Shown here one piece after another: positions 35,150 through 44,868 of a stretch of 64,000 nt of DNA. Each line of letters opens with the position of its first letter. Position 1 is the first letter of the stretch. Origin of the DNA: Microvirga makkahensis (GTDB taxonomy: Bacteria; Pseudomonadota; Alphaproteobacteria; Rhizobiales; Beijerinckiaceae); the NCBI RefSeq assembly GCF_009830105.1, contig NZ_WURB01000013.1, forward strand, positions 57,390-121,389, given 5' to 3'. Under the pieces are notes generated by a model. That model was not told the origin of the DNA. It saw only the letters and a program-made list of their open reading frames with translations, and made no database searches. The position numbers and the translations under genes are program-made.

Positions 35150-37513
35150 ATGACCGCAACAGGGATCGGCGCTCCCGTACGCCGGAAAGAGGATCAGCGT
35201 TTCGTCACCGGCCAGGGACGCTACGTGGACGATTTCAACCGACCTGGCCAGGCTTTCGCGTATTTCCTCCGCTCGCCGCACGCCCATGCCGCGATCCGGT
35301 CCATCGACACCGGCCCGGCCACGATCATGCCGGGCGTCGTGGCCGTCCTCACGGGCGACAACCTCGCGGCCGACGGGATCGGCGGCCTCATCTGCGGCTG
35401 GATGATCCATTCCAAGGACGGCTCGCCGATGAAGGCGGGACCGCATCCGGCGCTTGCGCAGGGCAAGGTGCGCTACGTGGGCGATCACGTGGCGGTGGTG
35501 ATCGCCGAAACCCTCGCCCAGGCCAAGGACGCCGCTGAAGCCATCGTGGTCGATTACGAGGTGCTCCCCGCAATCGTCGACACCGCCGAGGCCGCGAAGG
35601 CGTCGGTGCAGGTGCACGACGTGGCGCCCGACAACACCGTGTTCAACTGGCATCTCGGCAATCGGGAGGAGACGGAGGCCGCCTTCGCGCGCGCCAGGCA
35701 CGTGACGAGGATCGATCTCGTCAACAACCGGCTGGTGCCCAACCCCATCGAGCCCCGCGCGGCTCTCGGCGAGTACGATCCCGGAACCGACACCTACACC
35801 CTCTACACCACGAGCCAGAACCCCCATGTGGCCCGCCTCGTGCTGTCGGCCTTCATCGGAGTCGCGCCCGAGCACAAGCTCCGCGTCATCGCTCCCGACG
35901 TCGGCGGCGGTTTCGGCTCGAAGATCTTCATCTATGCCGAGGAGACGGTCTGCGTCTGGGCGGCCAAGAAGGTCAGGCGCCCGGTGAAGTGGACCTCGGA
36001 CCGCTCCGAGGCGTTCCTGGCCGACGCCCATGGCCGCGACCACGTCACCCACGCGGAGATGGCAACCGACGAAAACGGCAGGATCATCGGCTTGCGGGTT
36101 CACACCACCGCCAATCTCGGCGCGTATCTGTCCACCTTCGCGTCTTCGGTGCCGACCTATCTCTACGCGCCGCTCCTGTCGGGCCAGTACGACATCCCGG
36201 CGATCTATTGCGAGGTGGACGCGGTCTACACCAACACCGCCCCCGTCGACGCCTATCGCGGCGCGGGACGGCCCGAGGCCACCTTCGTGGTCGAGCGGCT
36301 CGTGGAGAAGACCGCCCGCGAACTCGGCCAGGATCCGGCGGAGTTCCGCCGCAGGAACTACATCACCCAGTTCCCGCACCAGACCCCGGTCATCATGACC
36401 TACGACACGGGCGACTACGCCGCCTCCCTCGACAAGGCGCTGGACCTCGCCGATTACCGGAACTTCCAGCAGCGCAAGCAGGAGAGCGCCCGCCGCGGCA
36501 AGCTCAGGGGCATCGGCTTTTCCAGCTACATCGAGGCCTGCGGCATCGCCCCCTCGCAGGCGGTCGGATCCCTCGGCGCGGGCGTGGGCCTGTGGGAATC
36601 CGCCGAGGTGCGCGTCAACCCGACCGGCTCCGTCGAGGTGCTCACGGGTTCGCACAGCCACGGCCAGGGCCACGAGACCACCTTCGCGCAGCTGGTCTCC
36701 GACCGGCTCGGCATTCCCATCGACCAGGTCAGCATCGTCCACGGCGACACCGACAAGGTGCAGTTCGGCATGGGCACCTACGGATCGCGCTCCGGCGCGG
36801 TCGGCATGTCGGCCATCGCGAAGGCGCTCGACAAGGTCATCGCCAAGGGCAAGAAGGTGGCGGCCCATGTTCTCGAAGCCTCCGAGGGAGACATCGAGTT
36901 CAAGGACGGCAAGTTCGGCGTCGCCGGAACGGACAAGGCGCTCGGCTTCGGCGAGGTGGCCCTCCAGGCCTACATCGCCCACAAGTTCTCCGGCCAGGAT
37001 CTGGAGCCCGGCCTCAAGGAAGGCGCGTTCTACGACCCCACCAATTTCACCTTCCCGGCCGGCGTCCATATCTGCGAGGTGGAGATCGATCCCGATACGG
37101 GCGTCACAAGGATCGACCGCTGGACGGCGGTGGACGATTTCGGGGTGATCATCAACCCGATGATCGTCGAGGGCCAGGTCCATGGCGGCATCGCGCAGGG
37201 CGTGGGACAGGCGCTTCTCGAAGGGGCCGTCTACGATCAGGGCGGCCAGCTCGTGACCGCGAGCTTCAACGATTACTGCATGCCGCGCGCCATCGACCTG
37301 CCGTCGTTCCAGGTCGGCATGACGGTGACGCCCTGCCCGTCGAACCCGCTCGGGATCAAGGGCTGCGGCGAGGCGGGCGCCATCGCCGCCCCGCCCGCGG
37401 TCATCAACGCAATCACGGACGCCCTCGGCCACGAGGACATCGCGATGCCCGCGACGCCCCAGGCCGTCTGGCGGGCGGCGCAGAAGGCCCGCATGCCCAT
37501 GGCGGCGGAATAA
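35150..37513 (+). CDS. coxL: Molybdenum hydroxylase large subunit, form II CoxL type
   Basis: This 787-residue catalytic subunit of the xanthine oxidase family carries the cofactor-binding blocks ARAAL-like [23 protein letters not shown] and the C-terminal [15 protein letters not shown] glutamate. The loop diagnostic of CO-oxidising enzymes reads AYRGAGR (residues 368-374), which defines form II; form I has AYxCSFR. So it lacks the cysteine that binds Cu in Mo-Cu CO dehydrogenase. The substrate is unknown: a purine, aldehyde or N-heterocycle are open. GGGAGGATT precedes the ATG at 35150. The frame from 34514 is not used. Confidence 0.9.
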   Translation: MTATGIGAPVRRKEDQRFVTGQGRYVDDFNRPGQAFAYFLRSPHAHAAIRSIDTGPATIMPGVVAVLTGDNLAADGIGGLICGWMIHSKDGSPMKAGPHPALAQGKVRYVGDHVAVVIAETLAQAKDAAEAIVVDYEVLPAIVDTAEAAKASVQVHDVAPDNTVFNWHLGNREETEAAFARARHVTRIDLVNNRLVPNPIEPRAALGEYDPGTDTYTLYTTSQNPHVARLVLSAFIGVAPEHKLRVIAPDVGGGFGSKIFIYAEETVCVWAAKKVRRPVKWTSDRSEAFLADAHGRDHVTHAEMATDENGRIIGLRVHTTANLGAYLSTFASSVPTYLYAPLLSGQYDIPAIYCEVDAVYTNTAPVDAYRGAGRPEATFVVERLVEKTARELGQDPAEFRRRNYITQFPHQTPVIMTYDTGDYAASLDKALDLADYRNFQQRKQESARRGKLRGIGFSSYIEACGIAPSQAVGSLGAGVGLWESAEVRVNPTGSVEVLTGSHSHGQGHETTFAQLVSDRLGIPIDQVSIVHGDTDKVQFGMGTYGSRSGAVGMSAIAKALDKVIAKGKKVAAHVLEASEGDIEFKDGKFGVAGTDKALGFGEVALQAYIAHKFSGQDLEPGLKEGAFYDPTNFTFPAGVHICEVEIDPDTGVTRIDRWTAVDDFGVIINPMIVEGQVHGGIAQGVGQALLEGAVYDQGGQLVTASFNDYCMPRAIDLPSFQVGMTVTPCPSNPLGIKGCGEAGAIAAPPAVINAITDALGHEDIAMPATPQAVWRAAQKARMPMAAE

Positions 37514-37527
37514 GGGAGGACAGAGGC

Positions 37528-38334
37528 ATGTATGCTTTCGACTATCACCGCCCCACGAGCGTCAAGGAGGCGGCAAACCTCGCCGGACAGGCCGAGGACG
37601 CCAAGTTCCTGGCGGGCGGGCACACGCTGCTGCCGACCATGAAGCTGCGGCTCGCGGGCCCCGCGAGCCTGATCGATCTCGGCCAGGTCGCCGAACTTCG
37701 CGGGATCGAGCGATCCGGCGATGCGATCACGGTCGGCGCCATGACGAAGCACGCGGAGGTGGCCGGCTCCGCCGATGTCCGCGCGGCGATTCCGGCTCTC
37801 GCGGAGCTGGCCGAACTCATCGGCGATCCGCATGTGCGCAACCGCGGCACCATCGGAGGCTCGGTCGCCAACAACGACCCTGCCGCCGATTATCCGGCGG
37901 CGTGCCTCGCCCTGAACGCAACGATCGTCACGGACAAGCGGAGGATCGCGGCGGACGACTTCTTCCAGGGCATCTTCACGACGGCGCTGGACGAAGGCGA
38001 GATCGTCACGCAGGTGTCGTTCCCGATCGCCGCGAAGGCCGCCTATGCCAAGTTCCGCAACCCGGCCTCCCGCTACGCCCTGGTCGGCGTGTTCGTGGCC
38101 AAGCATGCCGACGGGGTGCGCGTCGCCGTGACCGGCGCGGGCTCCAACGGCGTGTTCCGGGTGCCGGAGATGGAGGAGGCCTTGGGCCGGAACTTCGCTC
38201 CAGAGGCCCTCGACGGCATTGCCGTGCCGGAGGACGAGATGAACAGCGACATCCACGCGGATTCAGCCTACCGGGCTCATCTCGTCGGGGTCATGGCCCG
38301 CCGCGCCGTCGAGGCCGCCGCCGCGCGGGGCTGA
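37528..38334 (+). CDS. coxM: Molybdenum hydroxylase FAD subunit, CoxM type
   Basis: This 268-residue flavoprotein subunit has the FAD-binding PCMH-type blocks AGGHTLLPTMKLR (about 29-41) and IGDPHVRNRGTIGGSVANNDPAADYP, and the C-terminal CO_deh_flav domain. It accepts electrons from CoxS. GGGAGGACAGAGGC precedes the ATG at 37528, 14 bases after the coxL stop. It is the last of the coxS-L-M set; family B palindrome and then coxD follow. Confidence 0.92.
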   Translation: MYAFDYHRPTSVKEAANLAGQAEDAKFLAGGHTLLPTMKLRLAGPASLIDLGQVAELRGIERSGDAITVGAMTKHAEVAGSADVRAAIPALAELAELIGDPHVRNRGTIGGSVANNDPAADYPAACLALNATIVTDKRRIAADDFFQGIFTTALDEGEIVTQVSFPIAAKAAYAKFRNPASRYALVGVFVAKHADGVRVAVTGAGSNGVFRVPEMEEALGRNFAPEALDGIAVPEDEMNSDIHADSAYRAHLVGVMARRAVEAAAARG

Positions 38335-38376
38335 GCGAACGCGAACAGAAAGACCGTCGAATCCGGTGCCCGGGCT

Positions 38377-38427
38377 AGCGTATCGTGCGGAAAAGCGGAC
38401 CCGGTTTTCCACCTCCCACGATACGCT
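38377..38427. repeat. Intergenic palindromic element, family B copy 2
   Basis: AGCGTATCGTG and CACGATACGCT are perfect 11-base outer arms; GGAAAA and TTTTCC form an inner stem around AGCGGACCCGG. It lies between coxM and coxD. Confidence 0.75.
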
Positions 38428-38534
38428 GTTCAACGGTGGAGCATCGGACGTGATAAGTGGACTTGCCCTTCTGGGACAGATCCGGTGCTCTACTCTTTGA
38501 AGAGCGCATCGTGCCTCATGGAGCAGCATAGCCC

Positions 38535-39449
38535 GTGGCTGACCAACCCGGTTCCATCGACGAGACATTGGCCCTGCTGAACGGCGCGGGCTATGTCGCC
38601 GACCGTCCGCTCGCGACGGTGCTCTTCCTCGCATTGAAGCTCGGACGCCCCCTCTTCCTCGAAGGCGAGGCGGGCGTCGGCAAGACGGAGATCGCCAAGG
38701 TGCTGTCGTCCGCCCTCGGGCGGCGCCTCATCCGCCTGCAATGCTACGAGGGGCTCGATGTCGCCTCGGCCGTCTACGAGTGGAACTATGCCGGGCAGAT
38801 GATGGCGATCCGGCTCGCCGAGGCCGGCGGGACGGTGGATCGCGGGACGCTGGAGAGCGACCTGTTCTCGGAGCGCTACCTGGTCAAGCGGCCGCTCCTG
38901 CAGGCTCTCGAACCCGACACGGCGGGAGCCCCGGTTCTGCTCATCGACGAGCTCGACCGCACCGACGAGGCCTTCGAAGCCTTCCTGCTCGAAGTGCTGT
39001 CCGATTTCCAGGTGACGATTCCGGAGCTCGGCACCGTGAAGGCGGAGCATCCTCCCATCGTCGTCATCACCTCGAACCGCACGCGGGAAATCCACGACGC
39101 ATTGAAGCGCCGCTGTCTCTATCACTGGGTCGATTACCCCAACGCGGAGCGTGAGCTTGCCATTCTCCACGGTCGCGTCCCGCAGGCACCGGAACGGCTG
39201 TCGCGGGAGATCGTCGCCTTCGTCCAGGCGATCCGCAAGGAGGAGCTGTTCAAGGCTCCGGGCGTCGCGGAAACCCTGGACTGGGCCTCGGCCCTGGTGG
39301 AGCTCGACGCGGTGGCGCTCGATCCGGCGCTCGTCTCGGACACGCTCGGCGTTCTCCTGAAGTACCAGGACGACATCCAGAAGATGCAGGGCAGCCGGGC
39401 GAAGGACATGCTCGACCGCGTCCGGGACTCCTTGAGGAATCCGGGGTGA
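38535..39449 (+). CDS. coxD: MoxR-family AAA+ ATPase, CoxD type
   Basis: This 304-residue AAA+ ATPase has Walker A GEAGVGKTE (residues 44-52), Walker B VLLIDELDR, and sensor-1 VITSNRTREIHDALKRR. CoxD is a chaperone-like protein that works with CoxE to build the sulfurated molybdenum active site. The start is GTG at 38535. The stop overlaps coxE by four bases. The link to CoxL is positional, supported by the coupled coxE. Confidence 0.9.
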   Translation: MADQPGSIDETLALLNGAGYVADRPLATVLFLALKLGRPLFLEGEAGVGKTEIAKVLSSALGRRLIRLQCYEGLDVASAVYEWNYAGQMMAIRLAEAGGTVDRGTLESDLFSERYLVKRPLLQALEPDTAGAPVLLIDELDRTDEAFEAFLLEVLSDFQVTIPELGTVKAEHPPIVVITSNRTREIHDALKRRCLYHWVDYPNAERELAILHGRVPQAPERLSREIVAFVQAIRKEELFKAPGVAETLDWASALVELDAVALDPALVSDTLGVLLKYQDDIQKMQGSRAKDMLDRVRDSLRNPG

Positions 39450-40663
39450 GCATTCCGTCCGCCCCCAGGGGCGAGGGACGCCTCGCGGACAACATCGCCT
39501 ATTTCGCGCGGGCCCTGCGCCATGCGGGACTGCCCGTGGGTCCCGGCGCGGTTCTCGATGCCATCGCTGCGGTCGAGGCGGCGCGGATCGGCACGCGCGA
39601 GGATTTCTACTGGACGCTCCATTCCGTCTTCGTGAAGCGGCACGAGCACAGCATTCTTTTCGACCAGGCTTTCAGGATCTTCTGGAGACGCCGCGCGCTG
39701 CTCGAGAAGCTCATCGCCCAGATGTCGCCCGTCGCTCCCGGAGGGCAGGAGGAGAGAAGGCCCCAGGCGGGCGCCCTGCGCGTCGCCGAGGCCCTGGCCG
39801 CGCCCCGGCGGGAGCAGCCGGAACCGGTCGAGACGACCGAGTTCTCCGCCCGTCTCACGGTCTCAGACCGGGAGGTCCTGAAGACGAAGGACTTCGCGCA
39901 GATGTCGGCCGCCGAGATCGCGCAGGCCAAGCGCCTGATCGCCGGGATGTCCCTGCCGCATGACGAAGTGGTCACGCGCCGCTTCCTGCCGGATCGACGA
40001 GGCCGGCGGATCGATCCGCGCAGAACCTTCCGGCGGTCGCTGCGCGCCGGAGGCGCCGTGATCGATCTGGCCTATCGCTCGCCCGCCGTCAGGCACGCCC
40101 CCGTCGTAGCCCTCATGGACGTCTCGGGCTCCATGGCGGAGTACTCGCGGCTCTTCCTGCACTTCCTGCACGCCATCGCCGAGAAGCGGCGGCGGGTTCA
40201 CTCCTTCGTCTTCGCCACGCGCCTGACCAATATCAGCCGTGAACTGACGAGCCGCGATCCCGACGAAGCCCTCGCCCGCGCATCGAAGCGCGTGCAGGAC
40301 TGGGAAGGCGGAACGCGGATCGCCCATGCGCTGCACGAGTTCAACCGCCATTGGTCCCGCCGGGTGCTCGGCCAGGGCGCCATCGTCCTGCTGTTCACGG
40401 ACGGGCTGGAGCGGGAGGTGACGCGGGAGCTGACCTTCGAGATGGACCGGCTCAAGCGCTCCTGCCGCCGCCTGATCTGGCTCAACCCGCTTCTTCGCTT
40501 CGACGCCTTCGAGGCCCGCGCCTCCGGCATCCGCGCGATGCTGCCCCATGTGGACGAGTTCCGGCCCATTCACACCCTGGCCTCGATGGAGGAGCTCTGC
40601 CGGGCCCTCTCGGGCGAACCGGCCGCCGGCCGCAGCCCGCGCCGCCGACTGCGGGCATCATGA
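39446..40663 (+). CDS. coxE: von Willebrand factor A-domain protein, CoxE type
   Basis: This 405-residue protein has a VWA-like C-terminal domain with the metal-ion-dependent adhesion motif DVSGSMAEYSRLF starting at Asp 225, and TDGLEREV. The N-terminal domain (FARALRHAGLPVGPGAVLDAI) is typical of CoxE. With the AAA+ protein CoxD it forms a MoxR-VWA pair for enzyme maturation. The start is GTG at 39446, within the coxD stop. Confidence 0.88.
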   Translation: MSIPSAPRGEGRLADNIAYFARALRHAGLPVGPGAVLDAIAAVEAARIGTREDFYWTLHSVFVKRHEHSILFDQAFRIFWRRRALLEKLIAQMSPVAPGGQEERRPQAGALRVAEALAAPRREQPEPVETTEFSARLTVSDREVLKTKDFAQMSAAEIAQAKRLIAGMSLPHDEVVTRRFLPDRRGRRIDPRRTFRRSLRAGGAVIDLAYRSPAVRHAPVVALMDVSGSMAEYSRLFLHFLHAIAEKRRRVHSFVFATRLTNISRELTSRDPDEALARASKRVQDWEGGTRIAHALHEFNRHWSRRVLGQGAIVLLFTDGLEREVTRELTFEMDRLKRSCRRLIWLNPLLRFDAFEARASGIRAMLPHVDEFRPIHTLASMEELCRALSGEPAAGRSPRRRLRAS

Positions 40664-40890
40664 ATCCGCCGCGTGTCAACGCGTGAGGCCCGCTTCCTCG
40701 TCGTGGCTGTCCCATTGCGCTCCTCCTCCCGTCACGGCCGGGCCCCGGACCTGATCCGCCGGTCTCTTGAACCGTCTGGATTCGTGCTTATCTCGAGCGG
40801 GACCCCGATCCGGAACCCTCTGACGTAAGCCAGCCGGCACTTGCGTGATGTCGGATCTTCCCTGACCCGACGGCCGGCGACAGGGCGACC

Positions 40891-41199
40891 ATGCTTCAAG
40901 AGGCTTTCATTCTCATCGTCAATTTTCTGATCGTCGATCCGCTTCAGGCCGAGCTGGACAGGCGCCTCTCCGAGGCACGCGCTCCACAGGCCGTCATCGC
41001 CGACGTCAGGGCCTGCGCCGATGCCGCGCTTCCGGTCCTCGCCGACCGCGTCACGGGAGACCCGGCCTGGGCCGCGTCGACGGCTCTCGACGTCTGGCTC
41101 GAGAGATCCGCACCGGAGGACGTGCTCGTGAAGGCCGCGCCGCAATGTGACGGCCCTGTCAGGGCAGCGAAGGGATATCTTCAGGGACAGGGAGTCTGA
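40891..41199 (+). CDS. Hypothetical protein, 102 residues
   Basis: A small protein with a hydrophobic N-terminal stretch (AFILIVNFLIVDPL, residues 5-18) and a helical, acidic remainder containing RLSEARAPQAVIADVRACADAALPVLADRV. I recognise no domain. Codon use resembles real genes of the window. It stands alone, 227 bases after coxE, and no ribosome site is clear before the ATG (GACAGGGCGACC). It could be a small membrane-associated accessory protein or a spurious frame. Confidence 0.5.
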   Translation: MLQEAFILIVNFLIVDPLQAELDRRLSEARAPQAVIADVRACADAALPVLADRVTGDPAWAASTALDVWLERSAPEDVLVKAAPQCDGPVRAAKGYLQGQGV

Positions 41200-41362
41200 C
41201 GCCTTTTTCGGCGAAGTGGACCCGGGACGCCGCCAGAAAACGCGCTAGGACCTTGTGTCATGACCATCTCCGGCTTTGAACCGGGGATCAGTCCCGGCCA
41301 TCCCGCCTCTCCATCCCGCTTCCGATGAGCGCAGCGCTGAACGGATCGGGATCACCAGGCCA

Positions 41363-41385
41363 ATCACCGGCCCAAGGCCGGTGAT
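41363..41385. repeat. Intergenic palindrome, family A copy 3
   Basis: ATCACCGGC and GCCGGTGAT (9-base arms) with a CCAAG loop. Matches 44727-44749 and 30196-30224 in arm sequence. Confidence 0.65.
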
Positions 41386-41530
41386 GACGAGATGGAGCGA
41401 GTGCGCCACAGCATCCCCGACGCTTTCTGCCATCCTCGGCACATGCGGCGGACCGTTCGGAGATGCCCGTCAAATCAGCCGGTTAGCCTCGCGTGACGGC
41501 ATGAGCGCGCGCGGCCGGAAAAGCTCTCAC

Positions 41531-41545
41531 TTTCATATCGTGAAA
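41531..41545. promoter_or_regulatory. Candidate IclR-type operator upstream of the polyol dehydrogenase
   Basis: TTTCA-TATCG-TGAAA, a 15-base dyad of the same design and spacing as two sites in the otn/IclR intergenic region (54434-54448 and 54541-54555). Inferred from similarity. Confidence 0.45.
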
Positions 41546-41782
41546 TTGCGCTTCACGTCGTTGACGGGCGAGATGCCCCAAACCATACTTTTTTGAAATC
41601 AAATAATAACCGAGGAACGATGTAAAAATTGCCTGATCTTTGATGGCTGACCTCAAGCACGTGAAGCGTTGCTGTTCAAAGCCACAGGATACCTTCTGAA
41701 GAATCGAGCACGACGACAAAGGATCGTGTTTCATTTTAGTTTCGCGCCCTCAAGAAAGTGGCTGCCCGGAGGAGATCTATAC

Positions 41783-42946
41783 ATGCCGATGCCAGAGAAT
41801 GTTCGTACCCATGCCGATTATCCGATCCCGGAGACCATGAAGGCCTGGGTGCTGGGAGATCCGGGCCAGCTGAGCCTGGTCGACAAGCCGGTGCCGGCTC
41901 CGAAGAAGGCGGAGGTGCTGGTCCGCATCGATGCGGTCGCCATCTGCGCCACCGATCTCGAAATCATCAACCACGGCCCTCCGGCCCAGATCCAGGGCGG
42001 CGCACCGTTCAACAAGAACTTCACGCCGGGTCACGAATACATGGGCACCGTCGTGGCCCTCGGCCCGGGCGTGGACGAGTACAAGATCGGCGACCGCGTG
42101 ACGGTCGAGATTCACGCCGGATGCGGACAATGCAAGCGCTGCCGCCAGGGCATGTACACCTCGTGCCACAACTACGGCAAGAACTACGGGGATGTCGACA
42201 AGGGGCACCGCGCGAACGGCTTCACGACCGACGGAGGCTTCTGCGAATACCAGGTGAACAACATCAACACCCTGGTGCATGTCGCGGACAGCATGAGCGA
42301 CGAGGAAGCGACCCTGGTCGTGACGGCCGGCACGGCCATGTACGGCCTGACCGAGCTCGGCGGCCTCGTCGCCGGAGAGAGCGTGGTCGTCAGCGGCCCC
42401 GGCCCGATCGGGCTGCTCGGCGCGGCGGTCGCCAAGGCGCTGGGCGCTCAGCCGGTCATTCTCACCGGAACGCGCGACAACCGCCTCGAGATGGGCAAGA
42501 GGCTCGGCGCCGATCACGTCATCAACGTCCGCAAGGAGGACCCCGTCGAGGCGGTCAAGCGCATCATGGGCGGCAAGGGCGTCGATTACGTTCTCGAGTG
42601 CTCGGGCGCGCCGAATGCGGTCAACGAGGCTGCCCAGATGCTCAACCGGGGCGGCAAGATCTGCCTCGCGGCCTTCCCGAGCGATGCCGTCCCCGTTGAT
42701 GTGGCCTACCTGGTCCGCAACAACATCTATCTCTACGGCATCCGCGGCGAGGGCAAGACGGCGACCCATCGCGCCGAGGCCTTCATGCGCCAGAAGCGCT
42801 TCGACGCCACCCTGGTCCATACTCACACCTTCGCGATGGAGGATCTTCCGGAAGCCCTGCGGTACGCCAAGGACCGCGTGGAAGATGCGATCAAGGTCGT
42901 CGTGAAGAACAAGCACGCCATGCAGTTCGCCGAAGCGGCGGAGTGA
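41783..42946 (+). CDS. Zinc-dependent polyol dehydrogenase, possibly erythritol/L-threitol dehydrogenase
   Basis: This medium-chain zinc alcohol dehydrogenase has 387 residues. The catalytic zinc site is Cys 55 (AICATDLE) and His 84-Glu 85 (PGHEYMG); the structural zinc site is Cys 114, 117, 120 and 128. The Rossmann motif GPGPIGLLGAAVAKALGA follows. I recall close resemblance to proteins called erythritol/L-threitol dehydrogenase in Rhizobiales, which would fit the neighbouring C4-acid genes; sorbitol-type substrates remain possible. GGAGGAGAT precedes the ATG at 41783. The frame from 41669 is an upstream artefact. A stem-loop terminator follows. Confidence 0.8.
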   Translation: MPMPENVRTHADYPIPETMKAWVLGDPGQLSLVDKPVPAPKKAEVLVRIDAVAICATDLEIINHGPPAQIQGGAPFNKNFTPGHEYMGTVVALGPGVDEYKIGDRVTVEIHAGCGQCKRCRQGMYTSCHNYGKNYGDVDKGHRANGFTTDGGFCEYQVNNINTLVHVADSMSDEEATLVVTAGTAMYGLTELGGLVAGESVVVSGPGPIGLLGAAVAKALGAQPVILTGTRDNRLEMGKRLGADHVINVRKEDPVEAVKRIMGGKGVDYVLECSGAPNAVNEAAQMLNRGGKICLAAFPSDAVPVDVAYLVRNNIYLYGIRGEGKTATHRAEAFMRQKRFDATLVHTHTFAMEDLPEALRYAKDRVEDAIKVVVKNKHAMQFAEAAE

Positions 42947-42952
42947 AACGTC

Positions 42953-42979
42953 GCGGCGCTGGCCATCAGCCAGCGCCGC
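42953..42979 (+). terminator. Terminator-like hairpin after the polyol dehydrogenase
   Basis: GCGGCGCTGGC and GCCAGCGCCGC, perfect 11-base arms with a CATCA loop, followed by TTCCTGCTTCC. It lies 7 bases after the stop codon. Confidence 0.65.
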
Positions 42980-43245
42980 TTCCTGCTTCCGGTGATCGGA
43001 CCGAGCCTCCAGAGGCTACGCCACGGTCGGATCGCCGCGCCGAAGGAGTGGCTTCGACGCAATCTCTCACGAGGTGTCACGAATGCGAAGGCATTCTCGC
43101 TCGCCTCATCGCCGAAATGCGCGAAAAAACCAAGCGCATCATACAAAATACGATACGCCAACAAAGACAAAGGGCGCACTTGTCAAGACGGGGGCAAGAT
43201 GAGGTCCGTAAAAACGATCCGCTAGTCTCTAGCAGGGAGGATGGA

Positions 43246-44610
43246 ATGTCTCAAGGTGCAGTTTTCGCCGACACGCTTGGCGGTCCGCCGAAGGCTCCGA
43301 AAGGAGCCATGAAGTGGCTACAGAAGCTTTACGTCCAGGTTATCATCGGCGTCATCATCGGCAGCTTGATCGGGTACTTCGAGCCTCAGCTCGCAGTCCA
43401 GTTCAAGCCGCTCGGCGATGTCTTCATCCGCGCGATCAAGGTCATCGTCACGCCGATCATCTTTCTGACGATCGTCGTCGGCATCGCGACCATCGGCGAC
43501 ATGCGCAAGATCGCCAATATCGGCGTGAAGGCGCTGATCTACTTCGAGATCGCGTCGACGATCGCGCTGCTGATCGGCCTCATGGTCGGTAATCTGTGGC
43601 CCGTCGGCCGCGGGATCAACGCCGATCCGGCGACGCTCGATGCGGGCGCGGTTTCGGGCTATGTCTCGAACGCGGAGCACATGACGCTCCTCGACTTCTT
43701 CATCAACATCATCCCGAAGACCTTCGTCGAACCTTTCGTCTCCGGCGACATTCTGCCCGTGCTGTTCGTGGCCGTGCTCTTCGGCCTCGGCCTGTGCAAG
43801 CTGGGTGATCGCGCAAAGCCCTTCATCAGCACCCTCGAGGTCGCGACCCACGGTCTCTTCGGCATGGTCGGCATCATCATGCGCTTCGCTCCGATCGGAG
43901 CAGCCGGAGCGATGGCGTTCACCATCGGCAAGTACGGAACCGGCTCGCTGCTGAGCCTGGGCGAGCTGGTGCTTTCGGTCTACATCGTCAGCGTCCTGTT
44001 CGTGGTGATCGTTCTCGGCCTCTTCCTGCGCATCGCCGGGTTCAACCTGTTCAAGGTGCTGTCGCACTTCAAGGACGAGATCCTCGTCGTGTTCGCCGCG
44101 ACGTCGGCCGAGACGATGATCCCCCGCTCCATGGAGAAGCTGGAAGCCATGGGCGTGAAGAAGGAGGTCGTCGGCCTCGTCATGCCGACCGGCTTCTCCT
44201 TCAACATGGACGGCACCGCGATCTACATGACCATGGCGGTGCTCTTCATTGCTCATGCGACCAATACCGAGCTGACCGTCGCCCATCAGCTGACGATCCT
44301 GTTCATCATGCTCTTCACGTCCAAGGGTGCGGCGGGCGTGACCGGCGGCGGATTCATCGCCCTGGCGGCGACGATGCCTGCCATCGGCGTGCTGCCGATC
44401 GCCGGGCTGACCCTGCTCATCGGCGTGGATCGCTTCATGGCCGAGATCCGGGCCGCCACCAACCTCACCAGCAACATCATCGCCACCCTGGTGGTCGGCC
44501 GCTGGGTCGGAGCGGTGGATTGCGAAAAGGCCCGGGCGGTGCTCGACGGCGAGATCGTTCCGGAGGCGCCGAAGACCACGAAGATCGACGTTCTCCAGCC
44601 CGCCGAGTAG
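43246..44610 (+). CDS. dctA: C4-dicarboxylate/proton or sodium symporter, DctA type
   Basis: This 454-residue inner-membrane symporter has about eight transmembrane helices and two re-entrant loops. Family signatures are TPIIFLTIVVGIA, TSSAET-like ATSAETMIPRSM, NMDGTAIYMTMA and SKGAAGVTGGGF. DctA imports succinate, fumarate and malate. GGGAGGATGG precedes the ATG at 43246; the frame from 42943 lies mostly in the spacer. Here it sits between the polyol dehydrogenase and the LysR/M24 genes, so it may serve C4 acids of this region. It is followed by a strong terminator. Confidence 0.9.
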   Translation: MSQGAVFADTLGGPPKAPKGAMKWLQKLYVQVIIGVIIGSLIGYFEPQLAVQFKPLGDVFIRAIKVIVTPIIFLTIVVGIATIGDMRKIANIGVKALIYFEIASTIALLIGLMVGNLWPVGRGINADPATLDAGAVSGYVSNAEHMTLLDFFINIIPKTFVEPFVSGDILPVLFVAVLFGLGLCKLGDRAKPFISTLEVATHGLFGMVGIIMRFAPIGAAGAMAFTIGKYGTGSLLSLGELVLSVYIVSVLFVVIVLGLFLRIAGFNLFKVLSHFKDEILVVFAATSAETMIPRSMEKLEAMGVKKEVVGLVMPTGFSFNMDGTAIYMTMAVLFIAHATNTELTVAHQLTILFIMLFTSKGAAGVTGGGFIALAATMPAIGVLPIAGLTLLIGVDRFMAEIRAATNLTSNIIATLVVGRWVGAVDCEKARAVLDGEIVPEAPKTTKIDVLQPAE

Positions 44611-44645
44611 GAAGACCACGGCGTCCGACGTCCCGATACCACAGC

Positions 44646-44675
44646 GAAGCGCCCGCGCATCAGCGCGGGCGCTTC
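44646..44675 (+). terminator. Perfect 13-base-arm terminator hairpin after dctA
   Basis: GAAGCGCCCGCGC and GCGCGGGCGCTTC flank an ATCA loop 35 bases after the dctA stop. It is the longest perfect stem of the terminator-like hairpins in the window; no long T-run. Confidence 0.75.
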
Positions 44676-44726
44676 ATGTCGTCGTGAGGGCGATCGGCGA
44701 GCTCGCCTCGTTCCATCCGGCTCGTC

Positions 44727-44808
44727 ATCACCGGCTTTGCGCCGGTGATCCACGTCTTTGAAGCGCCGTGTTTCTCATGACGCGGATGGCCGGTTCAAGT
44801 CCGGCCAT
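44727..44808. repeat. Intergenic palindrome pair, family A copy 4
   Basis: ATCACCGGC/GCCGGTGAT with a TTTGC loop (44727-44749) and ATGGCCGG/CCGGCCAT (44786-44808), between convergent dctA and the LysR gene. The two types occur as a pair as at 30141-30224. Confidence 0.7.
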
Positions 44809-44868
44809 GTCGGGAGCGGGCGGGAGACCGCGGGAGGGCCTTCGGCAAAAGAAGCGAGCCATCCGCCC

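Larger units (their letters stand above)
41200..41782. other. Long spacer with family A palindrome and polyol dehydrogenase promoter region
   Basis: 583 bases without a supported gene. It contains the palindrome at 41363-41385, the operator-like site at 41531-41545 and an AT-rich patch (41580-41740) that likely holds the promoter of the dehydrogenase at 41783. Confidence 0.55.

Noticed and set aside
35150..37513. CO dehydrogenase proper (form I)
   Set aside because: The active-site loop is AYRGAGR, without the Cys of form I.
41276..41596. Small frame encoding a peptide with palindrome-derived ITRPITGP
   Set aside because: It is read through a family A palindrome and does not look like a protein.
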